NCBI RefSeq assembly: GCF_021391675.1
Contig: NZ_CP090096.1
Coordinates: 434,001-498,000 of the forward strand
Length of the DNA stretch: 64,000 bases
Direction of reading: 5' to 3'
Origin: Neorhizobium galegae
GTDB taxonomy: Bacteria; Pseudomonadota; Alphaproteobacteria; Rhizobiales; Rhizobiaceae
The position numbers and the translations under genes are program-made. This document shows, in pieces, positions 46,564-55,394 of the stretch (its first letter is position 1; each line of letters starts with the position of its first letter). The notes beneath the pieces were generated by a model. The model had not been told where the DNA came from. It searched no databases and saw only the letters and a program-made list of their open reading frames with translations.

Positions 46564-47445
46564 TCAACCATAATGCACGCGCCGCTCGACGAAGCGGAAC
46601 TGGAACGCCGTGAGCGCGATGACGATGACCATCAGCACCACCGACTGGGCGGCGGACGAGCCGAGGTTGAGGTTCACGAAGCCGTCGTTGTAGACCTTGT
46701 AGACCAGCGTCTCGGTCGCCTTGGCAGGCCCGCCGCCGGTCACGGAATGGATGATGCCGAACGTATCGAAGAAGGCGTAGACGGTGTTGACGACAAGCAG
46801 GAAGAAGGTCGTCGGCGCAAGAAGCGGGAAGACGATCGTCCAGAAGCGGCGGCTGCCGCGGGCGCCGTCGATTGCGGCGGCCTCCAGCAGCGACTTCGGG
46901 ATTGCCTGCAGGCCGGCGACGAAGAACAGGAAATTGTAGCTGATCTGCTTCCAGGCGGCCGCAACCACGACCAGCACCATCGCCTGATCGCCGTTGAGCA
47001 ACGGGTCCCAGGCAATGCCATTGCGTCTGAGAATATAGGCCAGGGTCCCCATGGCCGGATTGAACATGAAAAGCCACAGCATGCCGGCAACCGCCGGCGC
47101 CACGGCATAGGGAATGATCATCATGGTGCGGTAGAAGCCCTTGCCGCGCACCACCAGATCCGCCGCGGTTGCCAGCAGCAGCGCCAGGCCCATGGAGAGC
47201 AGGGCGGTCGCAACGCTGAAGACGATCGTCACCTGCAGCGCATGAAGGTAATTCTCGTCCGACAGGATCAACCTGAAATTTGCCAATCCGACGAAATTGC
47301 TCTGCAGGCCGAACGGGTCTTCCCGCATCGCCGATTGATAGAGCGCCTGGCTTGCGGGCCAGAAGAAGAAGATGACCGTCAGGACGATCTGTGGCGCGAC
47401 CAGGAAATAGGGCAGGATCTTGTTCGGAAAGACGACGCTTTGCAC
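46564..47445 (-). CDS. ugpA: Glycerol-3-phosphate ABC transporter permease
   Basis: The ~293-residue permease has six membrane helices and the coupling loop [28 protein letters not shown] 47445 is preferred: AAGGGAG lies just upstream and it gives [20 protein letters not shown], the usual UgpA start. The frame stays open to an ATG at 47484 inside the spacer after ugpB. Its partner is UgpE. Confidence 0.9.
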   Translation of the reverse strand: MQSVVFPNKILPYFLVAPQIVLTVIFFFWPASQALYQSAMREDPFGLQSNFVGLANFRLILSDENYLHALQVTIVFSVATALLSMGLALLLATAADLVVRGKGFYRTMMIIPYAVAPAVAGMLWLFMFNPAMGTLAYILRRNGIAWDPLLNGDQAMVLVVVAAAWKQISYNFLFFVAGLQAIPKSLLEAAAIDGARGSRRFWTIVFPLLAPTTFFLLVVNTVYAFFDTFGIIHSVTGGGPAKATETLVYKVYNDGFVNLNLGSSAAQSVVLMVIVIALTAFQFRFVERRVHYG

Positions 47446-47510
47446 GGGCGGGCTCCCTTGGAATGCGAATGAGGCCGTCCGCATCGGCTGACGCGGACGG
47501 CCCTGGCTGC

Positions 47511-48815
47511 TTACTTTTCGATTGCCTGCTGGATCGCGGCATTGCCGCGTTCGACAACCTTGTTGAGCGCCGTCTTGGCATCCTGTTTTCCGGCCAGCAT
47601 CGACTCGAACTCCTCGTTCATGATGTCGCGGACCTGCGGCAGGTTGACGAGACGTACACCCTTGGAGTTCTCGGTCGGCGCCTTGCCCATCATCTGCAGG
47701 AGCGGCGCCTGGCGGCCGGGGTTCTTGTCGTAGAAGCCGGACTTCTTGGTTTCGTCATAAGCCGCCATCGTCACCGGCATATAGCCGGAAACCTGGTGCA
47801 GGCGGGCCTGGACCTTGGTCTGCGACAGGAAGTTGAAGAACTCCGCAGTGCCCTTGTATTCGGCATCGCTTTTGCCGGCGAAGACCCAGAGGCTGGCGCC
47901 ACCGGGAATGGTGTTCTGCGGCCGGCCGGCGCCCTCGTAATAGGGAAGCTGGCCGATGCCGTAGTTCATGCCGGTCTTGATGATGTCGCCGAGACCGCCG
48001 GAGGATTCCGTCATGATACCGCATTCGCCCGACGTGAAGAGCTGCTTGGCTTCCGAAGTGCGGCCGCCATAGCGGAAGGTGCCGTCCTTGCCGAGATCGG
48101 CGATCGACTGGAAGTGCTTGACGAAGAACTCGGAGTTGACGGCGAGCTTCACGTCCACGCCGGCCAGCCCGTTTTCGTTGCTGCCATAAGAGACGTTGTT
48201 CCAGGCGGCGAGATTTTCGGTCTGGATCCAGGTGAGCCAGGTCGAGGTCATGCCGCAGGGGGCGGCACCGCTGGTCTTGATCTTTTTGGCTGCCTCGAAC
48301 ACCTGCGGCCAGGTCTTCGGCGGGTTGGCGGCATCGAGACCGGCCTTCTGGAAGATATCCTTGTTGTAATAGAGGATCGGCGACGAGGAGTTATAAGGGA
48401 AGGACAGCATGGTGCCGTCCGGCTTCGAATAGTAGGCGACGATGCCCGGCAGGTACTGCGACTTGTCGAACTTGTAGCCGCCCTTCGTCAGCACGTCGGC
48501 GACTGGAACGATGGCGCCCTGGGCACCCATCATCACGCCGCTGCCGGCGTCGAAGACCTGCATGATCGCCGGCGGCTGCTTGGCACGGAAGGCGGCAATG
48601 CCGGCATTCAGCGTTTCCGGATAGCTGCCCTTGAAGACCGGAACGATCTTGTAGTCCTTCTGGCCTTCGTTGAATTCCTTGGAAAGCTGCTCGACGACCT
48701 CGTTGTTGGCGCCGGTCATGGCGTGCCACCATTGGATCTCGGTGACGGCCATCGCGCTCGACGCCATGAGCAGTGATGTGGTTACGGCAATTGCTGAAGC
48801 AAGAACGATTTTCAT
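47511..48815 (-). CDS. ugpB: Glycerol-3-phosphate-binding periplasmic protein
   Basis: The 434-residue protein has a signal peptide (cleavage likely after SSAMA). It shows the UgpB pattern [52 protein letters not shown], and [19 protein letters not shown]. UgpB binds sn-glycerol-3-phosphate or its diesters in the periplasm. GGGAGGAAAAC precedes the ATG. No Pho box (CTGTCAT repeats) was seen in the ~100 bases upstream, although ugp is PhoB-controlled in relatives; transcription may come from the upstream LacI-linked operon. Confidence 0.92.
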   Translation of the reverse strand: MKIVLASAIAVTTSLLMASSAMAVTEIQWWHAMTGANNEVVEQLSKEFNEGQKDYKIVPVFKGSYPETLNAGIAAFRAKQPPAIMQVFDAGSGVMMGAQGAIVPVADVLTKGGYKFDKSQYLPGIVAYYSKPDGTMLSFPYNSSSPILYYNKDIFQKAGLDAANPPKTWPQVFEAAKKIKTSGAAPCGMTSTWLTWIQTENLAAWNNVSYGSNENGLAGVDVKLAVNSEFFVKHFQSIADLGKDGTFRYGGRTSEAKQLFTSGECGIMTESSGGLGDIIKTGMNYGIGQLPYYEGAGRPQNTIPGGASLWVFAGKSDAEYKGTAEFFNFLSQTKVQARLHQVSGYMPVTMAAYDETKKSGFYDKNPGRQAPLLQMMGKAPTENSKGVRLVNLPQVRDIMNEEFESMLAGKQDAKTALNKVVERGNAAIQQAIEK

Positions 48816-48918
48816 GGATGTTTTCCTCCCTTGACCATGAACCGAAGATCGGGTCCGACAAGGACCCTTTTCTGCGCGCCGCCGACCTCAAGGCTCGGAC
48901 GGCGCGTGAATGAAGCGG

Positions 48919-49740
48919 TCACGCAGCCGCCGAATCCCCTGCGCCGATACCGGCGATGCGTTTGAGATCGCTGACGGCACCCGGGCCGGCGGCAAGTACC
49001 GGCGCGCCCTTGGTGAGCCGCCCGCCTTCCGTGGGGAAGGGCAGGAACCAGCCGCCTGCCTCCTCGACGATGCAATAGCCGCCGAGGCAATCCCAGGCGT
49101 GCATATAAGGCTCGTAATAGCCGACCAGCCGGCCGGCGGCGACATAGGCGAGCATCAGCGCGCCCGATCCCAGCCGGACGAAATTGCCGCCGCCCTCGAG
49201 GAGATCGTTGACGATCTTGCCGACGGCGGCCGGCGTGACATGGTGATTGGCGCCGATGCCGGTCAGCGCGTTGCGGATCGTCTTGCGGCCATCGAGCGAA
49301 AGCCGCTTGCCGTTCAACGTGGCGCCCTGTCCGGCCGCTGCGGAATAGATTTCTTCGTAGCAGGGTACGAAAATGACGCCGACGACCGGCTTCTTGTCAT
49401 GGAGAACGGCGATCGAGACGCACCAGTTCGGCATGCCGCTGACAAAGGGACTGGTGCCGTCGATCGGATCGACGACCCAGGTATAGCCGGAACTGCCTTC
49501 CGCAAGCCCGTATTCCTCCCCCAGGAAGCCGTCGTCCGCGAATGTTTCGGACACCCGGTCGCGGATGAGGTTTTCCACCTCCCGGTCGGCGATCGAGACG
49601 ACATCCTGCGGATCGCCCTTGGTTTCGATGATCAATGTTTCGCGCCGGCTGAAATAGTCGAAGGCGACCTTTCCCGCTTCCCGTGCGATCGTTTCGGCAA
49701 GCGCGTGGCGATCCCTGATGTGCTGCTCGTTTTTATTCAT
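48919..49740 (-). CDS. Inositol-monophosphatase-family phosphatase
   Basis: The 273-residue protein belongs to the Mg-dependent IMPase/SuhB/histidinol-phosphatase superfamily. EEYGL (~69), WVVDPIDGTSPFVSGMPNW (~82-100) and AWDCLGGYCIVEEAGG (~210) are the metal- and phosphate-binding motifs. It would hydrolyse a phosphomonoester in the cytoplasm. It lies 28 bases downstream of the ABC ATPase stop, at the end of the importer operon, so it probably dephosphorylates the imported compound. The ATG is 49740; a longer frame to 50190 is a shadow. The exact substrate is unknown. Confidence 0.88.
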   Translation of the reverse strand: MNKNEQHIRDRHALAETIAREAGKVAFDYFSRRETLIIETKGDPQDVVSIADREVENLIRDRVSETFADDGFLGEEYGLAEGSSGYTWVVDPIDGTSPFVSGMPNWCVSIAVLHDKKPVVGVIFVPCYEEIYSAAAGQGATLNGKRLSLDGRKTIRNALTGIGANHHVTPAAVGKIVNDLLEGGGNFVRLGSGALMLAYVAAGRLVGYYEPYMHAWDCLGGYCIVEEAGGWFLPFPTEGGRLTKGAPVLAAGPGAVSDLKRIAGIGAGDSAAA

Positions 49741-49768
49741 GAAGAAACATGTCCCTGTCTGCAGACTT

Positions 49769-50830
49769 TCATTCCGCGATGATGGCGATGCCGCGGCTCT
49801 TGAGGCCGATGGCGACCTGTGTGCCGGGAGGAAGAGGGCGGTCGACCGACGGGTCGACGATGAACAACGTCCCGCCGCTCGTTTCCGCCTCGTATTCGAT
49901 ATGGTCGCCGAGATAGGCCGTGTGCCTGATCCGCCCGAAAAAGGCGGCGCTTTCGGCCGGTTCGACCGTGATGGCATTCGGTCTGACCGCGAGCTTGCCG
50001 CGGCCGGGCCTTGCACCGCGCGCCGGCACGACATGCCTGAGGCCTTCGATGCCGACGGTCGCCTGTGTGCCCGAGATATCGATGATCTCGCAGGGCACGA
50101 CATTTGCCTCGCCGATGAAGTCGGCAATGAAGGACGAGGCCGGTGCCTCGTAGAGGTCGCGCGGGCTGCCCTCCTGGGCGATCTCGCCATCTTTCATGAC
50201 GATGATCTTGTCGGAGACCGCCAGCGCCTCGTCCTGGTCATGGGTGACGTAGACGGCGGTAAACTGCAGGCGCTGCTGAAGCTCGCGGATTTCGGTGCGG
50301 ACGCGGCGGCGCAGACGTGCATCGAGGTTGGACAGCGGCTCGTCGAGCAGCAGGACCTGGGGTTCGAGGACCAGCGCGCGGGCGACGGCGACGCGCTGCT
50401 GCTGGCCGCCGGACAGTTCGGCGGGAAGACGGCGTCCCATGCCCGCAAGGCCGACAAGTTCGAGCCCGTGCTCGGCCTGTTCACGCGCTTGCCTCCGGCT
50501 CAGCCCCGATGACTCCAGCCCGTAGGCGACGTTGTCGAGCGAAGTCATGTGCGGGAAGAGCGCGTAGGACTGGAAGACCATCGAGACATCCCGCTCATTG
50601 GCCGGCAGCATGGTGACGTCCTTGCCGCCGATCAGAATGCGGCCGGAGGCCGGGTGTTCGAGGCCGGCGAGCATGCGCAGCGTCGTGGTCTTGCCGCAGC
50701 CGGAGGGGCCGAGCAATGTCACCAGCGTACCTGGCTCGACGGTCAGCGACAGGTCGTGAATGGCCGTGAAGGCGCCGAAAGTCTTGCGGACGTTCTGGAA
50801 AACGACGGATCCGGCATGGGCTGGTCTCAT
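49769..50830 (-). CDS. ABC importer ATPase, FbpC/PotA type
   Basis: The 353-residue ATPase has Walker A GPSGCGKTTT (~35-44), signature ELSGGQQQRVAVARAL (~133), Walker [17 protein letters not shown] and a C-terminal TOBE domain (AVRPNAITVEPAE ~265). Its ATG overlaps the permease stop by four bases (50827-50830). It serves the fused permease and the binding protein encoded upstream. Related systems carry iron(III), phosphonates or hexose-phosphates. Confidence 0.92.
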   Translation of the reverse strand: MRPAHAGSVVFQNVRKTFGAFTAIHDLSLTVEPGTLVTLLGPSGCGKTTTLRMLAGLEHPASGRILIGGKDVTMLPANERDVSMVFQSYALFPHMTSLDNVAYGLESSGLSRRQAREQAEHGLELVGLAGMGRRLPAELSGGQQQRVAVARALVLEPQVLLLDEPLSNLDARLRRRVRTEIRELQQRLQFTAVYVTHDQDEALAVSDKIIVMKDGEIAQEGSPRDLYEAPASSFIADFIGEANVVPCEIIDISGTQATVGIEGLRHVVPARGARPGRGKLAVRPNAITVEPAESAAFFGRIRHTAYLGDHIEYEAETSGGTLFIVDPSVDRPLPPGTQVAIGLKSRGIAIIAE

Positions 50831-53058
50831 GCGATTTTCTCCTGCTGCAGGGAAGTCGGGACACGGGCGAGTTCGGCCGAGATGCGGTTCTCGCGCCTTA
50901 ACCGCCGCTCGCCGACGATCAGCTGAAAACCGGTGATGACGGCGATCATCACCACGATCAGCATGGAGGAATAGGCGATCGCCACGCCGTATTCGCCGTT
51001 CTCGACCAGGCCGACGATATAGGAGGTCGCCATGTTGTACTGGGCGCTGACCAGGAAGACGACGGCGCTGATCGAGGTGATGGCGCGCACGAAGGAATAG
51101 ACGAGTGCGGCGGTGATCGCCGGCCTCAGGAGCGGCAGGATGACCTTGCGGATGGTGCGGAAGCTGGTTGCTCCCAGCGTCATCGAGGCTTCGTCGAGGC
51201 TCTTGTCGAGCTGGCTCATGGCGGCGATGCCGCCGCGCACCCCGACCGGCATGTTGCGGAAGACGAAGCAGGCGACGAGGACCAGCGCCGTGCCGGTCAT
51301 TTCGAGCGGCGGCAGGTTGAAGGCCATGATGTAGCTGATGCCGATGACCGTGCCGGGAATGGCAAAGCTCATCATCAGGGCGAACTCGAAGAGTTCACGG
51401 CCGGCAAATTTCTGCCGCACGATCACATAGGCCGTGGCCAGTCCGACGGCAGCCGTCAGCGGCGCCGAGATCAGCGCGATCTCCATCGTCGTCCAGAAGG
51501 AATTCCAGGCAACCCCGGTCCAGACCAGCGAACCGTCGCGGACGGTGACGGAGAAAGCCTTGGCGTAATGGGCAAGCGTCAGGGTGTTGTCGAGGCCCCA
51601 GGTCTTCACGAAGCCACCGAAGATGATCATGCCGTAGACGATGAGCGTGAAGATCATCCAGGGGATGACGAGCATATGTACGGTAATCGAAAGCGGGCGG
51701 GGCAGCGCGATATGGGCGCCGCTGTCGCCCTTGCCGGTGACGGTCGCGAAATTCTTGCCTGAAAGCCAGAGCCGCTGGGCGAGGAAGGCCGACAGCGTGA
51801 AGCAGAGCAGGATCATCGCAAGCACTGCGGCGCGGGCCGGATCGTTCTGCGAGCCGACGACGGCAAAGAAGATTTCCGTCGAAAGCACGCCATGGCTGCC
51901 GCCGAGCACCAGCGGGTTGCCGAAATCGGCCATGCTTTCGATGAAGCCGATCAGGAAGGCGTTTGCGAGCCCGGGCTTCATCAGCGGCAGGGAAACGCGC
52001 CAGAAGGTGCGCCAGCGGTTTGCCCGCAATGTCTGGGAAGCCTCCTCCATCGAGGGGCTGACCCCTTCGACGACGCCGATCAGAACGAGAAAGGAAATCG
52101 GCGTAAAGGAGAGAACCTGGGCGATCCAGATGCCGGTGAGGCCATAGAGCCAGCGGCTCGGCTCGATGCCGAAGACCGACGAAAGGCCCTGGGTGACGAC
52201 GCCGGCGCGGCCGAACAGAAGCGTCAGCGCAAGGCCGATGACGAAGGGCGGGGTGATGATCGGCAGCACGGTCAGCAGCCGCAGGCCCTTCTTGAAGGGA
52301 AAATGCGTGCGGGTTGCGACCAGCGCGAAGGCGAGACCCAGCAGCGTCGAGCCTGCAGCCGTCATGATCGCCAGGAAAAGTGTGCGCCAGGCGATCCCGC
52401 AGCGTGTGCCGCCGGCAAGACAATCGAGGCTCCAGATCGAGGATTCGGCGATGTTGCGGCTGAATCCATCGAAATTCACCGAACCGTCGAAGTCCTGGAA
52501 GGCACCGATGAACATGCTGCCGATCGGATAAAAGACGAAGACCGCGACGAGGAAGATCAGCACGGAAATGGTCGAGACGACAAACGCGTCGCCGCGCATC
52601 ACACCCCTTTCGGCAAGGCCGAAGGAAAATAAGAGGACGAAGACCACGGACATCAGGACGGCGCCGGCACCCATCGACGACTGGCCGCCGGCGAGCTCAC
52701 CGAAGAGCGTCTGGGTGATTGTCCAGCTCCAGCCGGTACTGCCGATTGCGAGCCCCTGGAGCGCGAGAAAGACGACACCGAAGCCGCCCGACCAGGCGAG
52801 AAGCGCGCCGCGCCGCATCGGGTCGGTCACGAACCGCGCCGCGGCCGCGCCGACAAGTGCCAGCAAGGCGGCCAACAACCAAAGCCGGCCGTGCACGAAG
52901 ATCTGCAGCATCCCGGGAGCGACCGTGGCCGCCCCCGGGAAGTCCCCCAGCCAGGAGAATGACAGGAAACCCTTCTCGATCCGGTACCACGGCAACAAGA
53001 CCATGGCCGCCGCGCCGACGGCAAGGACAAGGTCAAGTCTGCGATTGCGATTGTCCAT
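50827..53058 (-). CDS. ABC importer permease, double-domain FbpB/AfuB type
   Basis: The ~743-residue protein holds two permease domains in one chain. Coupling loops are at EGVSPSMEEASQTLRANRWRTFWRVSLPL (~330-360) and SQLDKSLDEASMTLGATSFRTIRKVILPL (~625-655). An extra N-terminal part with several more helices precedes the first domain. This fusion is typical of FbpB/AfuB/PhnU-like systems. ATG 53058 (MDNRNRRLDL) has GAGG upstream; the frame also allows 53085. It forms the membrane channel for the binding protein encoded at 53140. Confidence 0.88.
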   Translation of the reverse strand: MDNRNRRLDLVLAVGAAAMVLLPWYRIEKGFLSFSWLGDFPGAATVAPGMLQIFVHGRLWLLAALLALVGAAAARFVTDPMRRGALLAWSGGFGVVFLALQGLAIGSTGWSWTITQTLFGELAGGQSSMGAGAVLMSVVFVLLFSFGLAERGVMRGDAFVVSTISVLIFLVAVFVFYPIGSMFIGAFQDFDGSVNFDGFSRNIAESSIWSLDCLAGGTRCGIAWRTLFLAIMTAAGSTLLGLAFALVATRTHFPFKKGLRLLTVLPIITPPFVIGLALTLLFGRAGVVTQGLSSVFGIEPSRWLYGLTGIWIAQVLSFTPISFLVLIGVVEGVSPSMEEASQTLRANRWRTFWRVSLPLMKPGLANAFLIGFIESMADFGNPLVLGGSHGVLSTEIFFAVVGSQNDPARAAVLAMILLCFTLSAFLAQRLWLSGKNFATVTGKGDSGAHIALPRPLSITVHMLVIPWMIFTLIVYGMIIFGGFVKTWGLDNTLTLAHYAKAFSVTVRDGSLVWTGVAWNSFWTTMEIALISAPLTAAVGLATAYVIVRQKFAGRELFEFALMMSFAIPGTVIGISYIMAFNLPPLEMTGTALVLVACFVFRNMPVGVRGGIAAMSQLDKSLDEASMTLGATSFRTIRKVILPLLRPAITAALVYSFVRAITSISAVVFLVSAQYNMATSYIVGLVENGEYGVAIAYSSMLIVVMIAVITGFQLIVGERRLRRENRISAELARVPTSLQQEKIA

Positions 53059-53139
53059 GGCCGGCCGCGACCTCATCGAGAGCATGGAAAGTCTGGTCGC
53101 GCTACAGGCTAAGCCGCAGCGCGACGATGGCGATCGGGA

Positions 53140-54162
53140 TCAGTTGGCGCTCGCGCCGATTTCCTTGTCCCAGCGCTCGAGCAGCTTTTTGCGGGTGTTC
53201 GGGTCGCCGTATTTGGTGAAGTCGTAGTCGATCAGCTTGATGTCGGCGAACTTCGGCGCTTCCTTCGGGACTTCCGCCTTGGCGTTTGACGGAAGCTGGA
53301 AGGACTTCGCCTCCTTCATGTGCGACTGTACGTCGGCCTTCAGCGCCCAGTCATACCACTTCTTCGCGTTTTCCAGGTTGCGAGCGCCCTTGACGATCGA
53401 CATCGAGCCGATTTCGTAGCCGGTGCCCTCGCAGGGCGCGATCGACTTGACCGGGAAACCTTCGACCGCCTGAGCCACCGCATCATGCATGAAGACGATG
53501 CCGATCGCCGTCTCGCCGCGGGCGGCGGCCTTGACGGGCGCTGAGCCGGACTTGGTATATTGCGAAACGTTGGCGTTGAGCTTCTTCAGATAGTCATAGG
53601 CCTTGTCTTCGCCCATGATCTGCACGAGCGTTGCCAGCGCCGTATAGGCGGTACCGGACGAATTCGGGTTGGCCATCTGGATCTCGCCCTTGAACGAGGC
53701 ATCCAGGAGGTCGGCCCAGCACTTGGGCTCCTTGTAGTTCTTCTGCTTGAAGAGTTCGGTATTGTAACCCCAGCCGAGCGCGCCGGCATAGACGCCGACC
53801 GTGCGGAAGCCGGAGCTTTCCGCCTGCTTCTTCGCCCAGTCGTTCAGCTCTCCGAGAAGCGGCGACTTGTATTCCTGCGTCAGTCCCTCGGACGCCGCCT
53901 GCAGGTGCGGGTCGCCCGTACCGGCCCACCAGATATCCGTTTTCGGATTGCGCGCTTCGGCGCGGATCTTGGCATAGGTTTCGCCGGACGACAGGCGAAC
54001 CATGTTCACCTGAATGCCGGTATCCTTCTGGAACATCTGCTGCATCATCTCGCAGATGACCACGTCGGCAGAGCAGATCAGGTTGAGTTCTTCCGCGGCA
54101 CGAGATGCCGATACGTTCATAGTCAAGCCAGCCGCGAGAGCGGCTGTGAGAGCCAGGCGCAT
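53140..54162 (-). CDS. Periplasmic binding protein, FbpA/AfuA type
   Basis: The 340-residue protein has a signal peptide (cleavage likely after SASRAAE) and the type 2 binding-protein fold: GIQVNMVRLSSGETYAKIRAEARNPKTDIWWAG, GVYAGALGWGYNTELF, and MANPNSSGTAYTALA. Two cysteines near the N-terminus (CSADVVIC) could form a disulfide. The set of iron-binding tyrosines of FbpA was not evident. AfuA relatives bind hexose-phosphates, which would fit the adjacent phosphatase. It is the first gene of the operon, divergent from the LacI regulator. Confidence 0.88.
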   Translation of the reverse strand: MRLALTAALAAGLTMNVSASRAAEELNLICSADVVICEMMQQMFQKDTGIQVNMVRLSSGETYAKIRAEARNPKTDIWWAGTGDPHLQAASEGLTQEYKSPLLGELNDWAKKQAESSGFRTVGVYAGALGWGYNTELFKQKNYKEPKCWADLLDASFKGEIQMANPNSSGTAYTALATLVQIMGEDKAYDYLKKLNANVSQYTKSGSAPVKAAARGETAIGIVFMHDAVAQAVEGFPVKSIAPCEGTGYEIGSMSIVKGARNLENAKKWYDWALKADVQSHMKEAKSFQLPSNAKAEVPKEAPKFADIKLIDYDFTKYGDPNTRKKLLERWDKEIGASAN

Positions 54163-54206
54163 GATTATCCTCCCAGATTATGGTGACGCCTCCACATCAC
54201 CCGCCT

Positions 54207-54222
54207 TTGCAAGCGTGTGCAA
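54207..54222. promoter_or_regulatory. Operator-like palindrome O1 (LacI type)
   Basis: TTGCAAGCGTGTGCAA is an imperfect 16-base inverted repeat with TTGCA/TGCAA arms, 45 bases upstream of the binding-protein ATG. It matches the reverse complement of the second site (54305-54320) at 15 of 16 positions. It is probably the repressor site for the importer operon. Confidence 0.7.
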
Positions 54223-54304
54223 TGGTTCCACGTAGTCATGGATCTTGTCAATAACAAATTGCTAAAGAATATGGTCGCCGGCCGCATTTCTTGTCATCTG
54301 CTTG

Positions 54305-54320
54305 TTGCACTCGCTTGCAA
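54305..54320. promoter_or_regulatory. Operator-like palindrome O2 (LacI type)
   Basis: TTGCACTCGCTTGCAA lies 33 bases before the ATG of the LacI-family gene; its reverse complement matches O1 at 15 of 16 positions. The two centres are 98 bases apart. It suggests autoregulation and perhaps looping. Confidence 0.7.
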
Positions 54321-54353
54321 AAATAGGCATTGATTGAGGCAAGGGAGAGGGCG

Positions 54354-55355
54354 ATGAGCCGCAAGATTTTTGTCAGCGCCAAGGAAGTCGCTGACCGGGC
54401 TGGTGTGTCCAGGTCGGCCGTTTCGCGCACGTTCACGCCGGGTGCAAGCGTTTCGGAGGAGACGCGGCGACGGGTGATCGAAGCGGCCGAGGCGCTGGGT
54501 TATCATGTCAACCACCTCGCTCGCGGGCTGATGCGCAACGAAAGCGGCATCGTCTGCCTGATCGTTTCCGAGCTCGATACGCCCTACCGCGCCAGCCTTA
54601 TCCGGGCGCTCACCGGCCAGCTCCAGAGCGCCTCGAAGATCGCCATGCTGATCAATACCGACCGCTCCGACGACAGCGTCGACCAGGCACTCCGCCAGGC
54701 GATCAGCTACCGCGCCGATGCGTCGATCATCCTGTCCGGCATGCCGGACAGGTCGATCACCGATCTCTGCCTCAAGAGCGGACAAAGGCTTGTGCTGATC
54801 AACCGCGACGAGGATCGCGACGGCGCCCTGATGATCAACCTCAATGATCGCGATGCGGCCCGGCGTAGCTTCATCGCCCTGCTGCGCGCCGGCTGTCGCA
54901 ACTTCGCCTTCGCCAATTCGGAAGCGATGACGCCGAGCCTGATGGCCCGCGAGGAGGGTTTTTGCGCTGCGGGCCGCGAACATGGCCTCGAGGTGACCGT
55001 CGAACGGTTCGGCTCGACCACCTATCAGAGCGGCGTGGTGCTGGCGCAACGGCTGCTCACCCGCGAGAAGCGGCCGGACGCGATCTTCTGCGTCAACGAC
55101 CTGCTTGCCTGTGGCTTGATGGATGCCGCCCGGCATCAGTTCAACCTTGCGGTTCCGTCCGAACTCTGCGTCGTCGGCTTCGACGACATCGAGCAGGCGT
55201 CCTGGTCGTCCTACAATCTCACGACCTTTGCCCAGCCCGTCGACCGGATTGCGGCCGAAGCCGTCACCTGGCTCGATCAGGTCACATCGGCCGAGACGAA
55301 CTCCCGAAGACTTGATGCGGACCTCGTCTGGCGCGGATCGGTGAGGGGCGGATGA
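54354..55355 (+). CDS. LacI-family transcriptional regulator
   Basis: The 333-residue repressor has the N-terminal LacI helix-turn-helix (SAKEVADRAGVSRSAVSRTF, ~7-26) with the hinge helix ALGYHVNHLARGL (~52-64), and a periplasmic-binding-like effector domain (GIVCLIVSELDTPYRASLIR onward, PDAIFCVNDLLACGLMDAA ~243). ATG 54354 follows GGGAGAG. It is divergent from the FbpA/AfuA-type importer and faces paired operator-like palindromes, so it probably represses that operon and itself. The inducer is likely the imported compound. Confidence 0.92.
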   Translation: MSRKIFVSAKEVADRAGVSRSAVSRTFTPGASVSEETRRRVIEAAEALGYHVNHLARGLMRNESGIVCLIVSELDTPYRASLIRALTGQLQSASKIAMLINTDRSDDSVDQALRQAISYRADASIILSGMPDRSITDLCLKSGQRLVLINRDEDRDGALMINLNDRDAARRSFIALLRAGCRNFAFANSEAMTPSLMAREEGFCAAGREHGLEVTVERFGSTTYQSGVVLAQRLLTREKRPDAIFCVNDLLACGLMDAARHQFNLAVPSELCVVGFDDIEQASWSSYNLTTFAQPVDRIAAEAVTWLDQVTSAETNSRRLDADLVWRGSVRGG

Positions 55356-55394
55356 AGCGGCAGGCAAGCATAGGACAGGCCGCTGTGGCCTGCC

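Noticed and set aside
45910..47472. 520-codon plus-strand frame across ugpE and ugpA
   Set aside because: It spans two well-supported permease genes on the other strand and its composition is that of an antisense shadow (Asp/Glu/Arg/His rich).
48855..48871. GGGTCC/GGACCC hairpin between the phosphatase gene and ugpB
   Set aside because: On the transcribed strand it is not followed by a T-run, so I did not call it a terminator.
48816..48918. Possible Pho box upstream of ugpB
   Set aside because: ugp operons are often PhoB-regulated, but no CTGTCAT-type direct repeats were found in this spacer.
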